Shown here piece after piece: positions 27,348 to 36,924 of a stretch of DNA of 64,000 bases. Where the stretch lies: NCBI RefSeq assembly GCF_002893095.1, contig NZ_PKQQ01000016.1, positions 1 to 64,000 on the forward strand, in the 5' to 3' direction. Position 1 is the first letter of the stretch, and every line of letters starts with the position of its first letter. The DNA is from Stenotrophomonas sp. VV52 (GTDB taxonomy: Bacteria; Pseudomonadota; Gammaproteobacteria; Xanthomonadales; Xanthomonadaceae). Below the pieces are notes generated by a model that had not been told where the DNA came from, ran no database searches, and was given only the letters and a program-made list of their open reading frames with translations. The translations under genes were made by a program, and so were the position numbers.

Positions 27348-27965
27348 TCACATCAGATCCGTAATTCTGAGATCATCTGGGTCCGATCTTCTGAACCAGG
27401 CACGCTTGCGCGCCAAAGGCCGATGCTCGAATGATCGCGCACCTCGTCGAACTATCTCTCGCCCAAGGAGCTCAATAGCTGACTGCTTCCATGATCCTCT
27501 GGATGTAGTGACTAGTACGACCTTTTTCCCAGGGAACATGTTGCTCCTAACAAACTCCCAAGCCGGCGGCGCTGGGCAACCACGCCAGATGGGTGTTCCC
27601 AAATAGATAGCGTCATAGGGAGCTAGATCCATCCACGCGGGATTTATCCACGCGTCATCAAGACCCCCATCAGCCATAGCATTCACCCACCCGGCCAAGC
27701 CCAATGAGTAGTCAAATGCTTCGACAGCACGCAGATCGGCGTGTAACTGGTTCGCCAGATAACTAGAGGCTAAGGCGGTGTGCCCAGAGCGAGAGTAGTA
27801 GACCACCAGGGCATCGGGTAAAGGAGATCTCGATGGGGCCGGCGCCTTTAGCTTCTGAAGTTTCTCCAGCCTTCGTCGCGCTGCCCACACGACACAGCAA
27901 TCAATCACCTTGATCCCAGCGGCAAGCGCGACGATGACTACGACGAGCTTGGTGATTAGCATCAT
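27348..27965 (-). CDS. Membrane-anchored flavodoxin-like protein
   Basis: A 205-residue protein with one N-terminal transmembrane helix (about 3-20, LVVVIVALAAGIKVI) followed by a flavodoxin fold. The FMN phosphate loop is VVYYSRSGHTA near residues 54-64, and the second flavin loop is YLGTPIWRGCPAP. It probably binds FMN and takes part in an unknown electron transfer. It stands alone, converging with the HEPN gene. Confidence 0.6.
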   Translation of the reverse strand: MMLITKLVVVIVALAAGIKVIDCCVVWAARRRLEKLQKLKAPAPSRSPLPDALVVYYSRSGHTALASSYLANQLHADLRAVEAFDYSLGLAGWVNAMADGGLDDAWINPAWMDLAPYDAIYLGTPIWRGCPAPPAWEFVRSNMFPGKKVVLVTTSRGSWKQSAIELLGREIVRRGARSFEHRPLARKRAWFRRSDPDDLRITDLM

Positions 27966-28070
27966 TCAGTACTCTCCATCATGCACTCCCGCGTTACTTC
28001 TGTAGTCGCTCTGCGAGGTACTGCACTCAAGGACATTGCATGGTCGAACACCCGCGATCGTCGCCACCTA

Positions 28071-29144
28071 CTATAGCGAGCGGCTAATAGTGAAGCTTCC
28101 GAACACCGGCGACTGGCGCTGGCCATAGAACTCCCGGGTGCTGTGGTAACGCGCCATTGCGAATCTCCAGCGCCCGCGCATCACCGCGATGCCGTAGCCG
28201 CCTTGGGCGACCACGTGGCGCTTGTCCACGCTGTGGCTGTTGCGGAAGGTATTGCCGTCCAGAGTGATGTCGCGGATTACCCATGCCGCGTCGGTGGTCG
28301 CAAACAAGTGCCAGGACCAGCCGCTGAGGCGGCCACCACGGGTCGGCGCGGTGTTCTCGCCGGCCGGGCGCAGCGGCGTGCTGCCGAAGTCGTCGGGCAG
28401 CTTCCAGCCGAAGCGCACTTCGCCACCGGCGTTGGCCTTGGTTTCCAGGTTGCCGATCGCACCGCCATAGTGACTGATCGCATCCCAGCCCCAGCCGCCG
28501 GCATTGACACTGGCATCGGCCGGCCAGCGGCGCATGCGCTCGTGGGTCAGCATGAACACCGGCTCGTTGTGCAGCTGGTTGTCCCAACCCTTGAACTTCT
28601 CGTCCCCTAGCGCGTCGTGCACGGCGTTCTGCACCTGCCTGCCCTGGGCCCAGGGCCCGACCACGCCCACGGCCAGCTGGGTGGTCTGCAGGCGGTCGCC
28701 GCTGCGTGCGTTGAAGCCGAAGCTGGCCAGCAGCACGCCGGCATACGGCCGGTCATCCTCGATCAGGTCGCGGCGGGTCGGGTCGGTGGGGGTGAAGATG
28801 GCCTGGCCGATGCTGAAGATCATGTTCTGCTGCTCGAACCTGCCGGGGTGCAGGCCTTCCAGGTACTGGTTCACCCAGCGCGCCATGCGCGGCAGGCACG
28901 GGTCGGCGGTGTAGTCGACCAGGTTCGGCGAGACCAGGGTCAGCTGCGCGCCGTTGGTATAGCCCTGGTCTTGGTGGCGGCCACCGAACAGGTCGTTGTC
29001 GACGCGGAAGCTGATCTGCGGCGGGTGATCGCGCATCGCGTCCGGGCCACATTGTTCGGCCGCCTGGGCCACCGGGGCTCGGGCAGCGGCCAGGAACACG
29101 AGTGCCGCCATCACAGACAACCGACTAAGCGCCAGTCTTTTCAT
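28071..29144 (-). CDS. lpxR: LpxR-type lipid A 3'-O-deacylase (DUF2219)
   Basis: A 357-residue outer-membrane beta-barrel enzyme that removes the 3'-acyloxyacyl chain of lipid A. It has a cleavable signal peptide (about 1-28, ending VAQAA). Family marks are RVDNDLFGG with the Asn-Asp pair, DQGYTNG with the catalytic-site Thr, DDRPYAGVLLA, and GWDNQLHNEP with the His. The C-terminus ends FTISRSL, alternating hydrophobic residues as in barrel strands. G+C is high, so this looks like core genome between the defence and formaldehyde islands. Confidence 0.85.
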   Translation of the reverse strand: MKRLALSRLSVMAALVFLAAARAPVAQAAEQCGPDAMRDHPPQISFRVDNDLFGGRHQDQGYTNGAQLTLVSPNLVDYTADPCLPRMARWVNQYLEGLHPGRFEQQNMIFSIGQAIFTPTDPTRRDLIEDDRPYAGVLLASFGFNARSGDRLQTTQLAVGVVGPWAQGRQVQNAVHDALGDEKFKGWDNQLHNEPVFMLTHERMRRWPADASVNAGGWGWDAISHYGGAIGNLETKANAGGEVRFGWKLPDDFGSTPLRPAGENTAPTRGGRLSGWSWHLFATTDAAWVIRDITLDGNTFRNSHSVDKRHVVAQGGYGIAVMRGRWRFAMARYHSTREFYGQRQSPVFGSFTISRSL

Positions 29145-29654
29145 GGGCTTGCTGCCATTTGACTCAATGTGAGGTTCAATTGAAGATCTAATGCGCTGTC
29201 GCAGTAGACCCGGAGGAAGGGGTTTGAGCCATACACCAGGCCATCAGCCGGCCGCACGCCAATTGCTTTCAAAGGCGGCGCATCCCTGCAGCAGTATCTA
29301 GCGCTCTTGGGCTCGCCAAGACGTTCGCCTGAGCAAGAGATCGTCCAGGCCCTCCCCTAGTGCCGCAACAGCCGGCGCCCCAGGTACTGACCTAGACTGA
29401 AGGGCACGTCACCTCGCTGCGAAGCAACGTCAGCCGCTCAAGATGGACGTTTCAGAATCACAGTCAGTTTGTTGATCTCTGACTGAGAGAATGGCCACCC
29501 CGCCAGCAACTCCGCATCATGTGAGGTGGGGCATATGCGCTCAGCGGGCTCGCCAGATGCGTCCAGGAATGACTCCGGTCGCAGCGAGTTTTGTGGAAGG
29601 CTCCCAATCGCAGGGCTAGCCTCCGTGCTGAGCACGGAGGCACCACCGCACTAG
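29145..29654. other. 510-bp gap with no assignable gene
   Basis: Upstream of lpxR and downstream of the CDF transporter gene. A minus-strand frame at 29438-29635 (65 codons, ending GWPFSQSEINKLTVILKRPS) has some protein-like character and could be the end of a lost gene, but nothing is recognisable. There is no hairpin or promoter I would defend apart from the region just before 29145 that must hold the lpxR promoter. Confidence 0.4.
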
Positions 29655-30398
29655 CTACTTACGCCGACCTATCCACGCCGAAATGGAGCTACGAAGCAAT
29701 CTAATGGCCCAGACTGCGACAACCGACGCTCCGATGAGGCCTGTGACTGAGTCCAGCCACGTCACGTCCCAGATCATCCCCACGACAAGTGCAGTAATTG
29801 CGAGTGCCGTTACAGCGGTGTCCGTAGCGACGTGAAGATAGGCCGCACGAAGATTGGGACTCCTGCGCGCATCGGCCCCCTTCTCGTCAGCATGGCGCTC
29901 ATGCGGAACGTGGCAGTGATCAACCGCAGCACCTTCGCGATGGTAGGCAGAATGTAGCCACCGCGCTGAGAATATATTTGTAATCAAACCCGCAACGGCG
30001 ATGGCAAGCGCTTCTGAGTACTGAACAGCCTCTGGCGCATGGAGACGCTCCGTCGATTCATAGGCCATCGAAGCGGCAATCCAAAGCATGATCATCGCGC
30101 TTACGCTCGCCGCGATGAGCTCAACCGCTAGCACCCGAGCCGCGCGCTCTGGGCGGCTCTGATTCCGCTCAGCGTACCAAGCGATAGAAAGTGCGAACAG
30201 GAGTACCAGCACGTGAGAGCTCATGTGCCAGCCATCTGCGAGAAGAGCCATCGAGTTGAAGGCCCATCCTCCAGCAATTTCGACGGACATCATGACCGCA
30301 GTGAGAGTCGCGGCCTTCGTAATTGCCCGTGCGTTGCCGGTGCTCTGTACGCCCTGCAGAGTCCGCTCGTGCATTGCGTTGGGGGGAAGCAAGGACAT
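29655..30398 (-). CDS. Short CDF cation-efflux protein, DmeF-like
   Basis: A 247-residue inner-membrane cation diffusion facilitator. The metal site appears as ADGWHMSSH in helix 2 and HVATDTAVT in helix 5, the pattern of DmeF-type cobalt/nickel exporters; a His-rich loop (HCHVPHERHADE) sits between. Six membrane segments can be traced. It stops directly after the last helix (AWIGRRK), so the cytoplasmic C-terminal domain common in CDF proteins is missing. The gene follows gfa on the same strand after a palindrome and has its own promoter-like sequence. DmeF genes are often next to FrmR/RcnR-type regulators, which fits this neighbourhood. Metal specificity is a guess. Confidence 0.75.
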   Translation of the reverse strand: MSLLPPNAMHERTLQGVQSTGNARAITKAATLTAVMMSVEIAGGWAFNSMALLADGWHMSSHVLVLLFALSIAWYAERNQSRPERAARVLAVELIAASVSAMIMLWIAASMAYESTERLHAPEAVQYSEALAIAVAGLITNIFSARWLHSAYHREGAAVDHCHVPHERHADEKGADARRSPNLRAAYLHVATDTAVTALAITALVVGMIWDVTWLDSVTGLIGASVVAVWAIRLLRSSISAWIGRRK

Positions 30399-30425
30399 GG
30401 TCGAAGACTCCAGGCTCTGAGCGAA

Positions 30426-30453
30426 AATGTATACGCCGGTGGCGTACTGTCAG
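30426..30453 (-). promoter_or_regulatory. Probable promoter with a palindrome in its spacer, upstream of the CDF gene
   Basis: On the minus strand CTGACA (30448-30453) and TACATT (30426-30431) are separated by 16 bp, and the spacer contains the inverted repeat GTACGCCaccGGCGTAtAC. A palindrome between -35 and -10 is the usual site for MerR-type activators or for a steric repressor. The CDF start is about 28 bp downstream. Confidence 0.4.
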
Positions 30454-30459
30454 GAAGTA

Positions 30460-30483
30460 CCGCCCCTTGCATGCAAGGGGCGG
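30460..30483. terminator. Perfect 24-bp palindrome after gfa, terminator-like hairpin
   Basis: CCGCCCCTTGCATGCAAGGGGCGG is fully self-complementary and lies 12 bp past the gfa stop. It should fold into a very stable hairpin in the gfa transcript. There is no U-run, so it may act as an mRNA-stabilising or attenuating element as much as a true terminator. Confidence 0.55.
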
Positions 30484-30495
30484 CATTTACACTGC

Positions 30496-31071
30496 TTAGG
30501 AGAGAACGCCGCTGAGTCGTGCAGCATGCGCGGACAGCGCATCCATGAGCGGCGGGTTCAACACGTCGTACGGCTCCAGGGACAGAGCCTTCAGGCGGCT
30601 ACGGACGCCGTCCATCTGTTCCGGCCTTGCGCCGCCGCCTTCGATGATCGAAGACACGAATGCGGCGAAGCGCGGTTCTTCCCAGCCCTTCTGTTCGGAC
30701 AGTTCAACGTGAATGAAGTCCAGGCCGTAGAAGGCATGGGACTTGTTCTCGATGCGGCCAAACATGTGGACACCGCAGTCCTTGCACGCGTGGCGCTGGA
30801 TGGTCGCAGCCGGATCGACAATCGCCAGCTTGTCGGCATTCGCCGTGATCGAAACGGTATCGCGGGGAACGACACCGACCACGGAGAAGATGGCGCCTTC
30901 CGGCTTCCAGCACTTGGTGCAACCACAGGCATGGTTGTGGGCCACATTGCTTGCGACGGAGATCTCAACCGGCTTGTCAGAGCACAGGCACTTCAGCGTG
31001 CCGCCCTTGAAGCCGGCGGTTCCGGCAACGACGCCGGAATCGACCGAGGGATGGATAGTTTGGTGTTGCAT
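30496..31071 (-). CDS. gfa: S-(hydroxymethyl)glutathione synthase Gfa
   Basis: A 191-residue zinc protein that speeds condensation of formaldehyde with glutathione. The zinc ligand cysteines are visible in KCLC, ACGCTKC and [10 protein letters not shown], the Gfa/Mss4-like pattern. Length is as in Paracoccus Gfa (about 190). A TAGGAG ribosome site lies about 8 nt before the ATG. It follows adhC by 56 bp on the same strand, so the substrate-forming enzyme and the dehydrogenase that uses the product are co-transcribed. Confidence 0.93.
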   Translation of the reverse strand: MQHQTIHPSVDSGVVAGTAGFKGGTLKCLCSDKPVEISVASNVAHNHACGCTKCWKPEGAIFSVVGVVPRDTVSITANADKLAIVDPAATIQRHACKDCGVHMFGRIENKSHAFYGLDFIHVELSEQKGWEEPRFAAFVSSIIEGGGARPEQMDGVRSRLKALSLEPYDVLNPPLMDALSAHAARLSGVLS

Positions 31072-31127
31072 GGACTTAAACTCCTATTGTTGGAAGTGCA
31101 GCACCGGTTGCCCGGTGCTGCGGTGCA

Positions 31128-32471
<1,344 letters not shown>

Positions 32472-32502
32472 ACTCGCAGCTCCGCCCCTCAGCTCGCCCG
32501 CA

Positions 32503-33792
32503 TCAATGCAACTTGAGGCGAGGCTCCGTACTCCGTCCCAATGCGTCTGCCAGCATGCGCGCAACCACCCGGCGTGTACCGAACAGGCTCCTCTGGTGCA
32601 TGCGATACAGTGAGATGTAGAACATCCTGGCCAGCCAGCCCTCGACCTTGAATGACCCCATGAGGTTACCCATCAGCGTGCCAACGGCGCCCTCCCTCGA
32701 CAGGGACACCAGCGATCCATAGTCTCGATAGGTGAAGCTGGGCAGCGGGCGTCCCTCGATACGGCGGGTAATCGCCTGCGCAAGGAAGTGAGCCTGCTGA
32801 TGAGCGGCCTGTGCCCTGGGGGGAACGTTTGTACCGCTGTGTCCATTCGGGCAGGCTGCACAATCCCCGAATGCGAAGATGTTCGGATCCTGCGTTGTCT
32901 GCAGCGTTTCAGATACCTCGAGCTGGTTGATGCGATTGGTCTTTAGGTTCCCGAGGGATGCAAGGAAGACGGGAGCACGGATGCCCGCCGCCCATACCTT
33001 CAGCCTCGCAGCAACCTTGATGCCATTGGCGAGTTGCAGGCCCTCTTCATCCACTAGGGTCACAGCCGAGCCACACATGACACGAACGCCTTCATGTACA
33101 AGTCGCTCGGCGACCGGCAGGCTCACGCGCTCTGGCAGAGCTGGCAGCACTCGCGGACCAGCCTCGATAAGCGTGATTTTCAGATTCTCGGGAGAGATCT
33201 TGTCCAGCCCATAAGCGCTAAATTGCCTTGCAGCATCACGCAGCTCGGCCGCCAGCTCGACACCGGTGGCGCCGGCGCCGACGATCGCAACCTCCAGTGT
33301 TTCTGACTTGCCGCGCGCTTGCGCGCCCATGTACTCGCTCAGCAGCCGCTTCTGGAAAGCAATGGCGGCATCGGGATCGTCCAGGAACAGGCAATGATCC
33401 GCTGCACCGGGAGTTCCAAAGTCGTTCGTTCCGCTACCCACGCTGATCACCAGGGTGTCGTAGGAGATCGAGCGACGGGGCGCAATAACGTTGCCCTCCT
33501 CATCGTACAGTGGGGCAAGCTCGATCTTTCTGGACTTCTGATCCAAACCCGTCATCCGCCCCAACTGAAACTGGAAGTGATTCCAGCTAGCCTGGGCGAG
33601 ATAGTTGAGCTCACTTTCTGCGGCATCCAACGCGCCTGAGGCAACCTCGTGAAGAAGTGGCTTCCACAGATGCGTCATCCGAGCATCGACAAGAGTGACT
33701 TTTGCTCGCCCTGAGCGCCCGAGCTTCCGGCCCAGCTGCGTAGCCAGCTCCAGCCCTCCGGCCCCACCACCAACAATGACAATACGATGCAT
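32503..33792 (-). CDS. ndh: Type II NADH dehydrogenase (NDH-2), first copy
   Basis: A 429-residue membrane-associated flavoprotein that passes electrons from NADH to quinone without pumping protons. FAD site: VIVGGGAGGLELA; NAD site: IVGAGATGVELAAEL; late flavin strand: IFAFGDCAA. The C-terminal 50 residues are amphipathic (GWLARMFYISLYRMHQRSLFG), the usual membrane anchor. The ATG at 33792 has GGGGA about 8 nt upstream; an upstream start adds unlikely residues. It follows the nitrilase by 72 bp and may end the SnoaL-GNAT-nitrilase operon. It could recycle NADH made by adhC. Confidence 0.88.
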   Translation of the reverse strand: MHRIVIVGGGAGGLELATQLGRKLGRSGRAKVTLVDARMTHLWKPLLHEVASGALDAAESELNYLAQASWNHFQFQLGRMTGLDQKSRKIELAPLYDEEGNVIAPRRSISYDTLVISVGSGTNDFGTPGAADHCLFLDDPDAAIAFQKRLLSEYMGAQARGKSETLEVAIVGAGATGVELAAELRDAARQFSAYGLDKISPENLKITLIEAGPRVLPALPERVSLPVAERLVHEGVRVMCGSAVTLVDEEGLQLANGIKVAARLKVWAAGIRAPVFLASLGNLKTNRINQLEVSETLQTTQDPNIFAFGDCAACPNGHSGTNVPPRAQAAHQQAHFLAQAITRRIEGRPLPSFTYRDYGSLVSLSREGAVGTLMGNLMGSFKVEGWLARMFYISLYRMHQRSLFGTRRVVARMLADALGRSTEPRLKLH

Positions 33793-33864
33793 TTTGATTC
33801 CCCAGGTATTTGAGTTGCCAGCGACGCCCACGAGCACTTCATGGCCCAGGCATCTAGACGTTGG

Positions 33865-34737
33865 TTAGTTCAGGACCTCAACGGAATGGAAGCGGAGCTG
33901 ACCATCCCAATCCTTGTCGACGGCTACCTGCGCTCGTGCACGGCTTGCTTCGAGCGCTGCGAAGTCAATGTCAGCAATCGCCCACTCCTGATCGTCGGAG
34001 GTCGCTGCGAGCACGCCGTCACTGGGGAAGCCATGGTCCATCGGTGAGAGGATCATTGCCTCACCGGTGTTGACATCAAGCGCTTCACTCCAGTCGGCGA
34101 CGCCAGCGGTGACCGCCTTTGCCACGAACATCCGATTCTCAAGCGCTCGCGCTCGGCACCCAACATCGACACGGGTGGCACCGGCGTCGGTGTCGGTGCA
34201 ACTTGGCACCAACAGCAAGCGCACCCCTGCCTCCTGCTGGAGGCGAACAGGAAGCGGAAATTCGCTGTCATAGCAAACCGCAATCCCGACACGCTTTCCG
34301 TCCTGCTCAAACGCCGCGATGCGATCGCCAGGCTCGATGACAACTGCCTGCTTCTCGAAGCCAGTAAGCTGAAGCTTGTCCTGCCATCCGCTGCGACCAT
34401 CAGCTGTGAACCACCAGGCACGGTTGCGATACATCCCATGGGATGTTGCGGTGAGGAACGTTCCTGCCTGGATGGTCATTCCCAGTTCGACAGCCAAGGT
34501 GCTATAGAGCTCACACCATGCGCTCTGATAGATCTGGAGCGACTCCAGGGTGGACCTCAGGCTAAGCTGAAGAGCTTCTGGAAGAGTCGAACCCAGTTCC
34601 AGCGACAGGTATTCCGGAAGTACTGCAAGCTCAACTCCTTGTTCCCGTGCGTCATTCAGAATTCGGCGCTGGCGCGCAGCGAACTCGGCAAAGGTCTTCG
34701 GACGACCGATCACGTACTTAGCTGCTGCAATCTTCAT
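33865..34737 (-). CDS. Carbon-nitrogen hydrolase (nitrilase superfamily)
   Basis: A 290-residue amidase-type hydrolase. The catalytic triad is readable: Glu in VLPEYLSLE, Lys in WQDKLQLT, Cys in VCYDSEFP. It probably cuts an amide or carbamoyl C-N bond. The start overlaps the acetyltransferase stop as ATGA, so the two are translationally coupled. Together with the SnoaL-like gene upstream they form a small operon divergent from lysR. The substrate is unknown; within a formaldehyde island an N-formyl or N-hydroxymethyl amide would make sense, but that is speculation. Confidence 0.85.
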   Translation of the reverse strand: MKIAAAKYVIGRPKTFAEFAARQRRILNDAREQGVELAVLPEYLSLELGSTLPEALQLSLRSTLESLQIYQSAWCELYSTLAVELGMTIQAGTFLTATSHGMYRNRAWWFTADGRSGWQDKLQLTGFEKQAVVIEPGDRIAAFEQDGKRVGIAVCYDSEFPLPVRLQQEAGVRLLLVPSCTDTDAGATRVDVGCRARALENRMFVAKAVTAGVADWSEALDVNTGEAMILSPMDHGFPSDGVLAATSDDQEWAIADIDFAALEASRARAQVAVDKDWDGQLRFHSVEVLN

Positions 34738-35339
34738 GTAACGTCCTCCAAGGAACGGAGCCAAAGTGAAAGTGTCTGCTCGGTTTCGTGCGTGGCCCCA
34801 TGCTGCCGCCAAGGAAGAGCGACCTTCATCGCGCTCTGTTGTGCATACCCACGGCGAGTCCAGAAGCCTTCATTGCTTCGATATCCAGGTGGCCTAAGCG
34901 GATCAGTCTCCGACCGAACCACCGACGCGAAAGAAGACCACTTGAAGCCCTTTCGTCGGGCTTGCTCCTCTCTTCGATCAAAGAAGACGTGGCCCAAGCC
35001 AGCTCCTCTGTACTCCGGCCTCAGTACGGACTCCCCGCAGTAGAAGACTTCTTCTGGCCGGGGACCGTGCTCCTGGAAGGGACGAATGAAAGCGGCATCG
35101 GCGCTCAACAAAGGAAGGCCAGTCGATGCACCTACAACGTCCCTTCCATCCCTGGCCAGGACAACGATGCCCCCGTCAGACGTCGCATAATTGCGGAGGT
35201 AGTGACGCTCATAGTCCATGTCTCCTTCGTACAGGTAGGGATAGCTACTGAATATCTCGATCCGCAACTGAGCGACGCGATCGAGCCAGTCCTCGATTTC
35301 GGTGCCGACCAGTACCTCTACTCGCACGTTGGTAGCCAT
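34734..35339 (-). CDS. GNAT-family N-acetyltransferase
   Basis: A 201-residue acetyltransferase. The acetyl-CoA loop is the RPEYRGAGLGH segment (the R/Q-x-x-G-x-G/A motif) near residue 108, and the flanking strands VVLARDG and FYCGESVLR fit the GNAT fold. The chosen ATG at 35339 sits one base after the SnoaL stop; a longer frame to 35537 overlaps that gene wholly and is rejected. It is coupled to the nitrilase gene by a 4-bp overlap, suggesting sequential steps on one small molecule. Confidence 0.8.
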   Translation of the reverse strand: MATNVRVEVLVGTEIEDWLDRVAQLRIEIFSSYPYLYEGDMDYERHYLRNYATSDGGIVVLARDGRDVVGASTGLPLLSADAAFIRPFQEHGPRPEEVFYCGESVLRPEYRGAGLGHVFFDRREEQARRKGFKWSSFASVVRSETDPLRPPGYRSNEGFWTRRGYAQQSAMKVALPWRQHGATHETEQTLSLWLRSLEDVT

Positions 35340-35340
35340 T

Positions 35341-35748
35341 TCAGGGCGCCTTGTGGACCTGGGAAATCCAGTCCTCCAGGTTGTAGTAGTTGGTGACGCG
35401 CGCAATCTTTCCATCACGGATGTCAAAGAACGCGCCACCGGGAAGAACATAGATCTGCCCTGCCGCTGCAGGGAGACCTTCGTCCGTGTGGTGGTAGAGT
35501 CCGTGCACCACGTACTCCGCGCCGGCACGCGCACCATCGCTGCTGTACATCACCACGATGTCGTGAAGCTGCTCGCTGTAGCAGGAATCCATGCGGCTCA
35601 GGAACGCGCGGAATGCGTCGATCCCTACTTCGCGACTCCCCTGATTTAGATCGTGCACAACGTCATCAGTGAGCATCGAGAGCATCGCGTCGCGATCACC
35701 GCGGTTGAATGCCTGGTAGTACTCTTCGATGTAGTTGAACTTGCTCAT
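35341..35748 (-). CDS. SnoaL/NTF2-like ketosteroid isomerase-related protein
   Basis: A 135-residue NTF2-fold protein: YIEEYYQAFNRGDRDAMLSMLTDD is the usual first helices, followed by strands VVMYSSDG, AEYVVHG and GGAFFDIRDGKIARVTNYYN. Such proteins isomerise, hydrate or only bind small ligands. It is the first gene of the leftward SnoaL-GNAT-nitrilase operon and its promoter region contains element B, shared with adhC. Confidence 0.82.
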   Translation of the reverse strand: MSKFNYIEEYYQAFNRGDRDAMLSMLTDDVVHDLNQGSREVGIDAFRAFLSRMDSCYSEQLHDIVVMYSSDGARAGAEYVVHGLYHHTDEGLPAAAGQIYVLPGGAFFDIRDGKIARVTNYYNLEDWISQVHKAP

Positions 35749-35801
35749 CAGGTTCTCCGGTCAGGTGAGGGTGTGGAGGAATTCTGGAGACCTGAAGAAT
35801 T

Positions 35802-35851
35802 GTTGTATATGGAATTGATAGGATTTCATAATTCCCTGAAATGGAATAATA
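35802..35851. promoter_or_regulatory. Shared 50-bp regulatory element, copy B (lysR divergon)
   Basis: Between the SnoaL gene (start 35748) and lysR (start 35880). It shares with copy A the blocks TGTATATGGAA, GGATTTCATAATTCC (35821-35835) and TGGAAT at matching spacing. The ATTCC/GGAAT arms and the position in a LysR divergon make this the likely binding site of the adjacent LysR protein. Confidence 0.75.
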
Positions 35852-35879
35852 TGAGCCCAACGACCATGGGGGCCTTGAG

Positions 35880-36839
35880 ATGAACAGCGAGCTGGATCTT
35901 CTAAAGACGTTTAGGGCCGCGGCTGAGGCGCCGAGCTTTCGTGAGGCCGCTGTTCGACTGGGAAGCTCTCCTCAGGCCATCACCCGAGCGATACAGGCCC
36001 TTGAAAGTCATTACGGGGAGCTGTTGTTCCACCGAAGCACACGCCAGGTTCGCATCACGGCCTTTGGGGAGGATCTCTTACATCAGCTGCGGCCGGCGCT
36101 TGAGGGCTTAGACAAGCTGTGGCGCCCGCGAACCAAGGCGACGGCCTCACAGATTGTGGGCACAGTCCGAATTAGTGCCCCTCACAGCATGGGCTCCAGG
36201 GCAGTTCTTGCCGCCTTGGATACAGTGACCCAAAGTCACCCGGGAATTGTCTTGGACGTTCGCTTAAGCGATCGGGTTGCAGACGCTGTCGATGAAGGGA
36301 TCGATGTCGGAATCCGCGTCGGCTTCATGCGTGATAGCAGATTCATTGCGAAGAAGGCAGGAGAGATGCGACTGCACATCGTTGGCTCCCCCGCACTTGT
36401 AGAGAGAATCGGAGCACCAGCGGAGACTAGCGAGCTCTCGCGGTTTCCACTGGTTGCATCGGTGGACATCAATACAGGCAGGCCCTGGCCCTGGTACCTG
36501 GCTGGAGGCGTACAGGTGGCGCCGACAGCACCGGTCTTCATTGCAGACAATGCCGACATGGAGATGGCAGGGGTCATTGCGGGCTTGGGGTTTGCCCAAC
36601 TTGCTGATTACATGGCTGCCCCACTCATTCAGTCAGGTGTTCTGCAGCGTGTGATGGAAGAATTCGATCCTGCGCCGTGGGGCTTGTACGTCTATCGGCC
36701 TCAACGCGGCCCAGTCTCACCTCGCGTCAGAGTAGTTTTCGATGCACTCCATTCCGCCGTCGGAGCACTACCAAGCCTTACGCAGATGGCGCCCTCCCCC
36801 ACCTCGGCCCTAACGCCATCCAAAGCAGGGAAGCGCTAA
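35880..36839 (+). CDS. LysR-family transcriptional regulator
   Basis: A 319-residue regulator with an N-terminal winged helix (about 3-62, SFREAAVRLGSSPQAITRAIQALE) and a periplasmic-binding-like effector domain (about 90-300). It is divergent from the SnoaL-GNAT-nitrilase operon, with element B between them, and a near-identical element in front of adhC, so it probably controls both. The inducer is unknown; a formaldehyde adduct or an amide would fit. The gene converges on the uvrA-like gene, with a strong hairpin between. Confidence 0.88.
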   Translation: MNSELDLLKTFRAAAEAPSFREAAVRLGSSPQAITRAIQALESHYGELLFHRSTRQVRITAFGEDLLHQLRPALEGLDKLWRPRTKATASQIVGTVRISAPHSMGSRAVLAALDTVTQSHPGIVLDVRLSDRVADAVDEGIDVGIRVGFMRDSRFIAKKAGEMRLHIVGSPALVERIGAPAETSELSRFPLVASVDINTGRPWPWYLAGGVQVAPTAPVFIADNADMEMAGVIAGLGFAQLADYMAAPLIQSGVLQRVMEEFDPAPWGLYVYRPQRGPVSPRVRVVFDALHSAVGALPSLTQMAPSPTSALTPSKAGKR

Positions 36840-36874
36840 TGCCGAGTCGCTTGGCCGCTCTCTGATACGGGATC

Positions 36875-36911
36875 TGGCCGCCATGAGCGCCAGGGACGCT
36901 CATGGTGGCCA
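36875..36911. terminator. Strong hairpin between lysR and the uvrA-like gene
   Basis: A 15-bp stem with one mismatch (TGGCCGCCATGAGCG pairing with CGCTCATGGTGGCCA) and a 7-base loop, centred between two converging genes. It is followed by AAAA on the plus strand and lacks a clear U-run on either side, so it is a plausible but not textbook bidirectional terminator. Confidence 0.55.
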
Positions 36912-36924
36912 AAAGAGCGTCGGG

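Noticed and set aside
34740..35537. Longer N-terminus for the GNAT protein from an ATG/GTG at 35537
   Set aside because: The extra 66 residues overlap the SnoaL gene in another frame and look like mirror sequence; the start at 35339 fits the operon junction.
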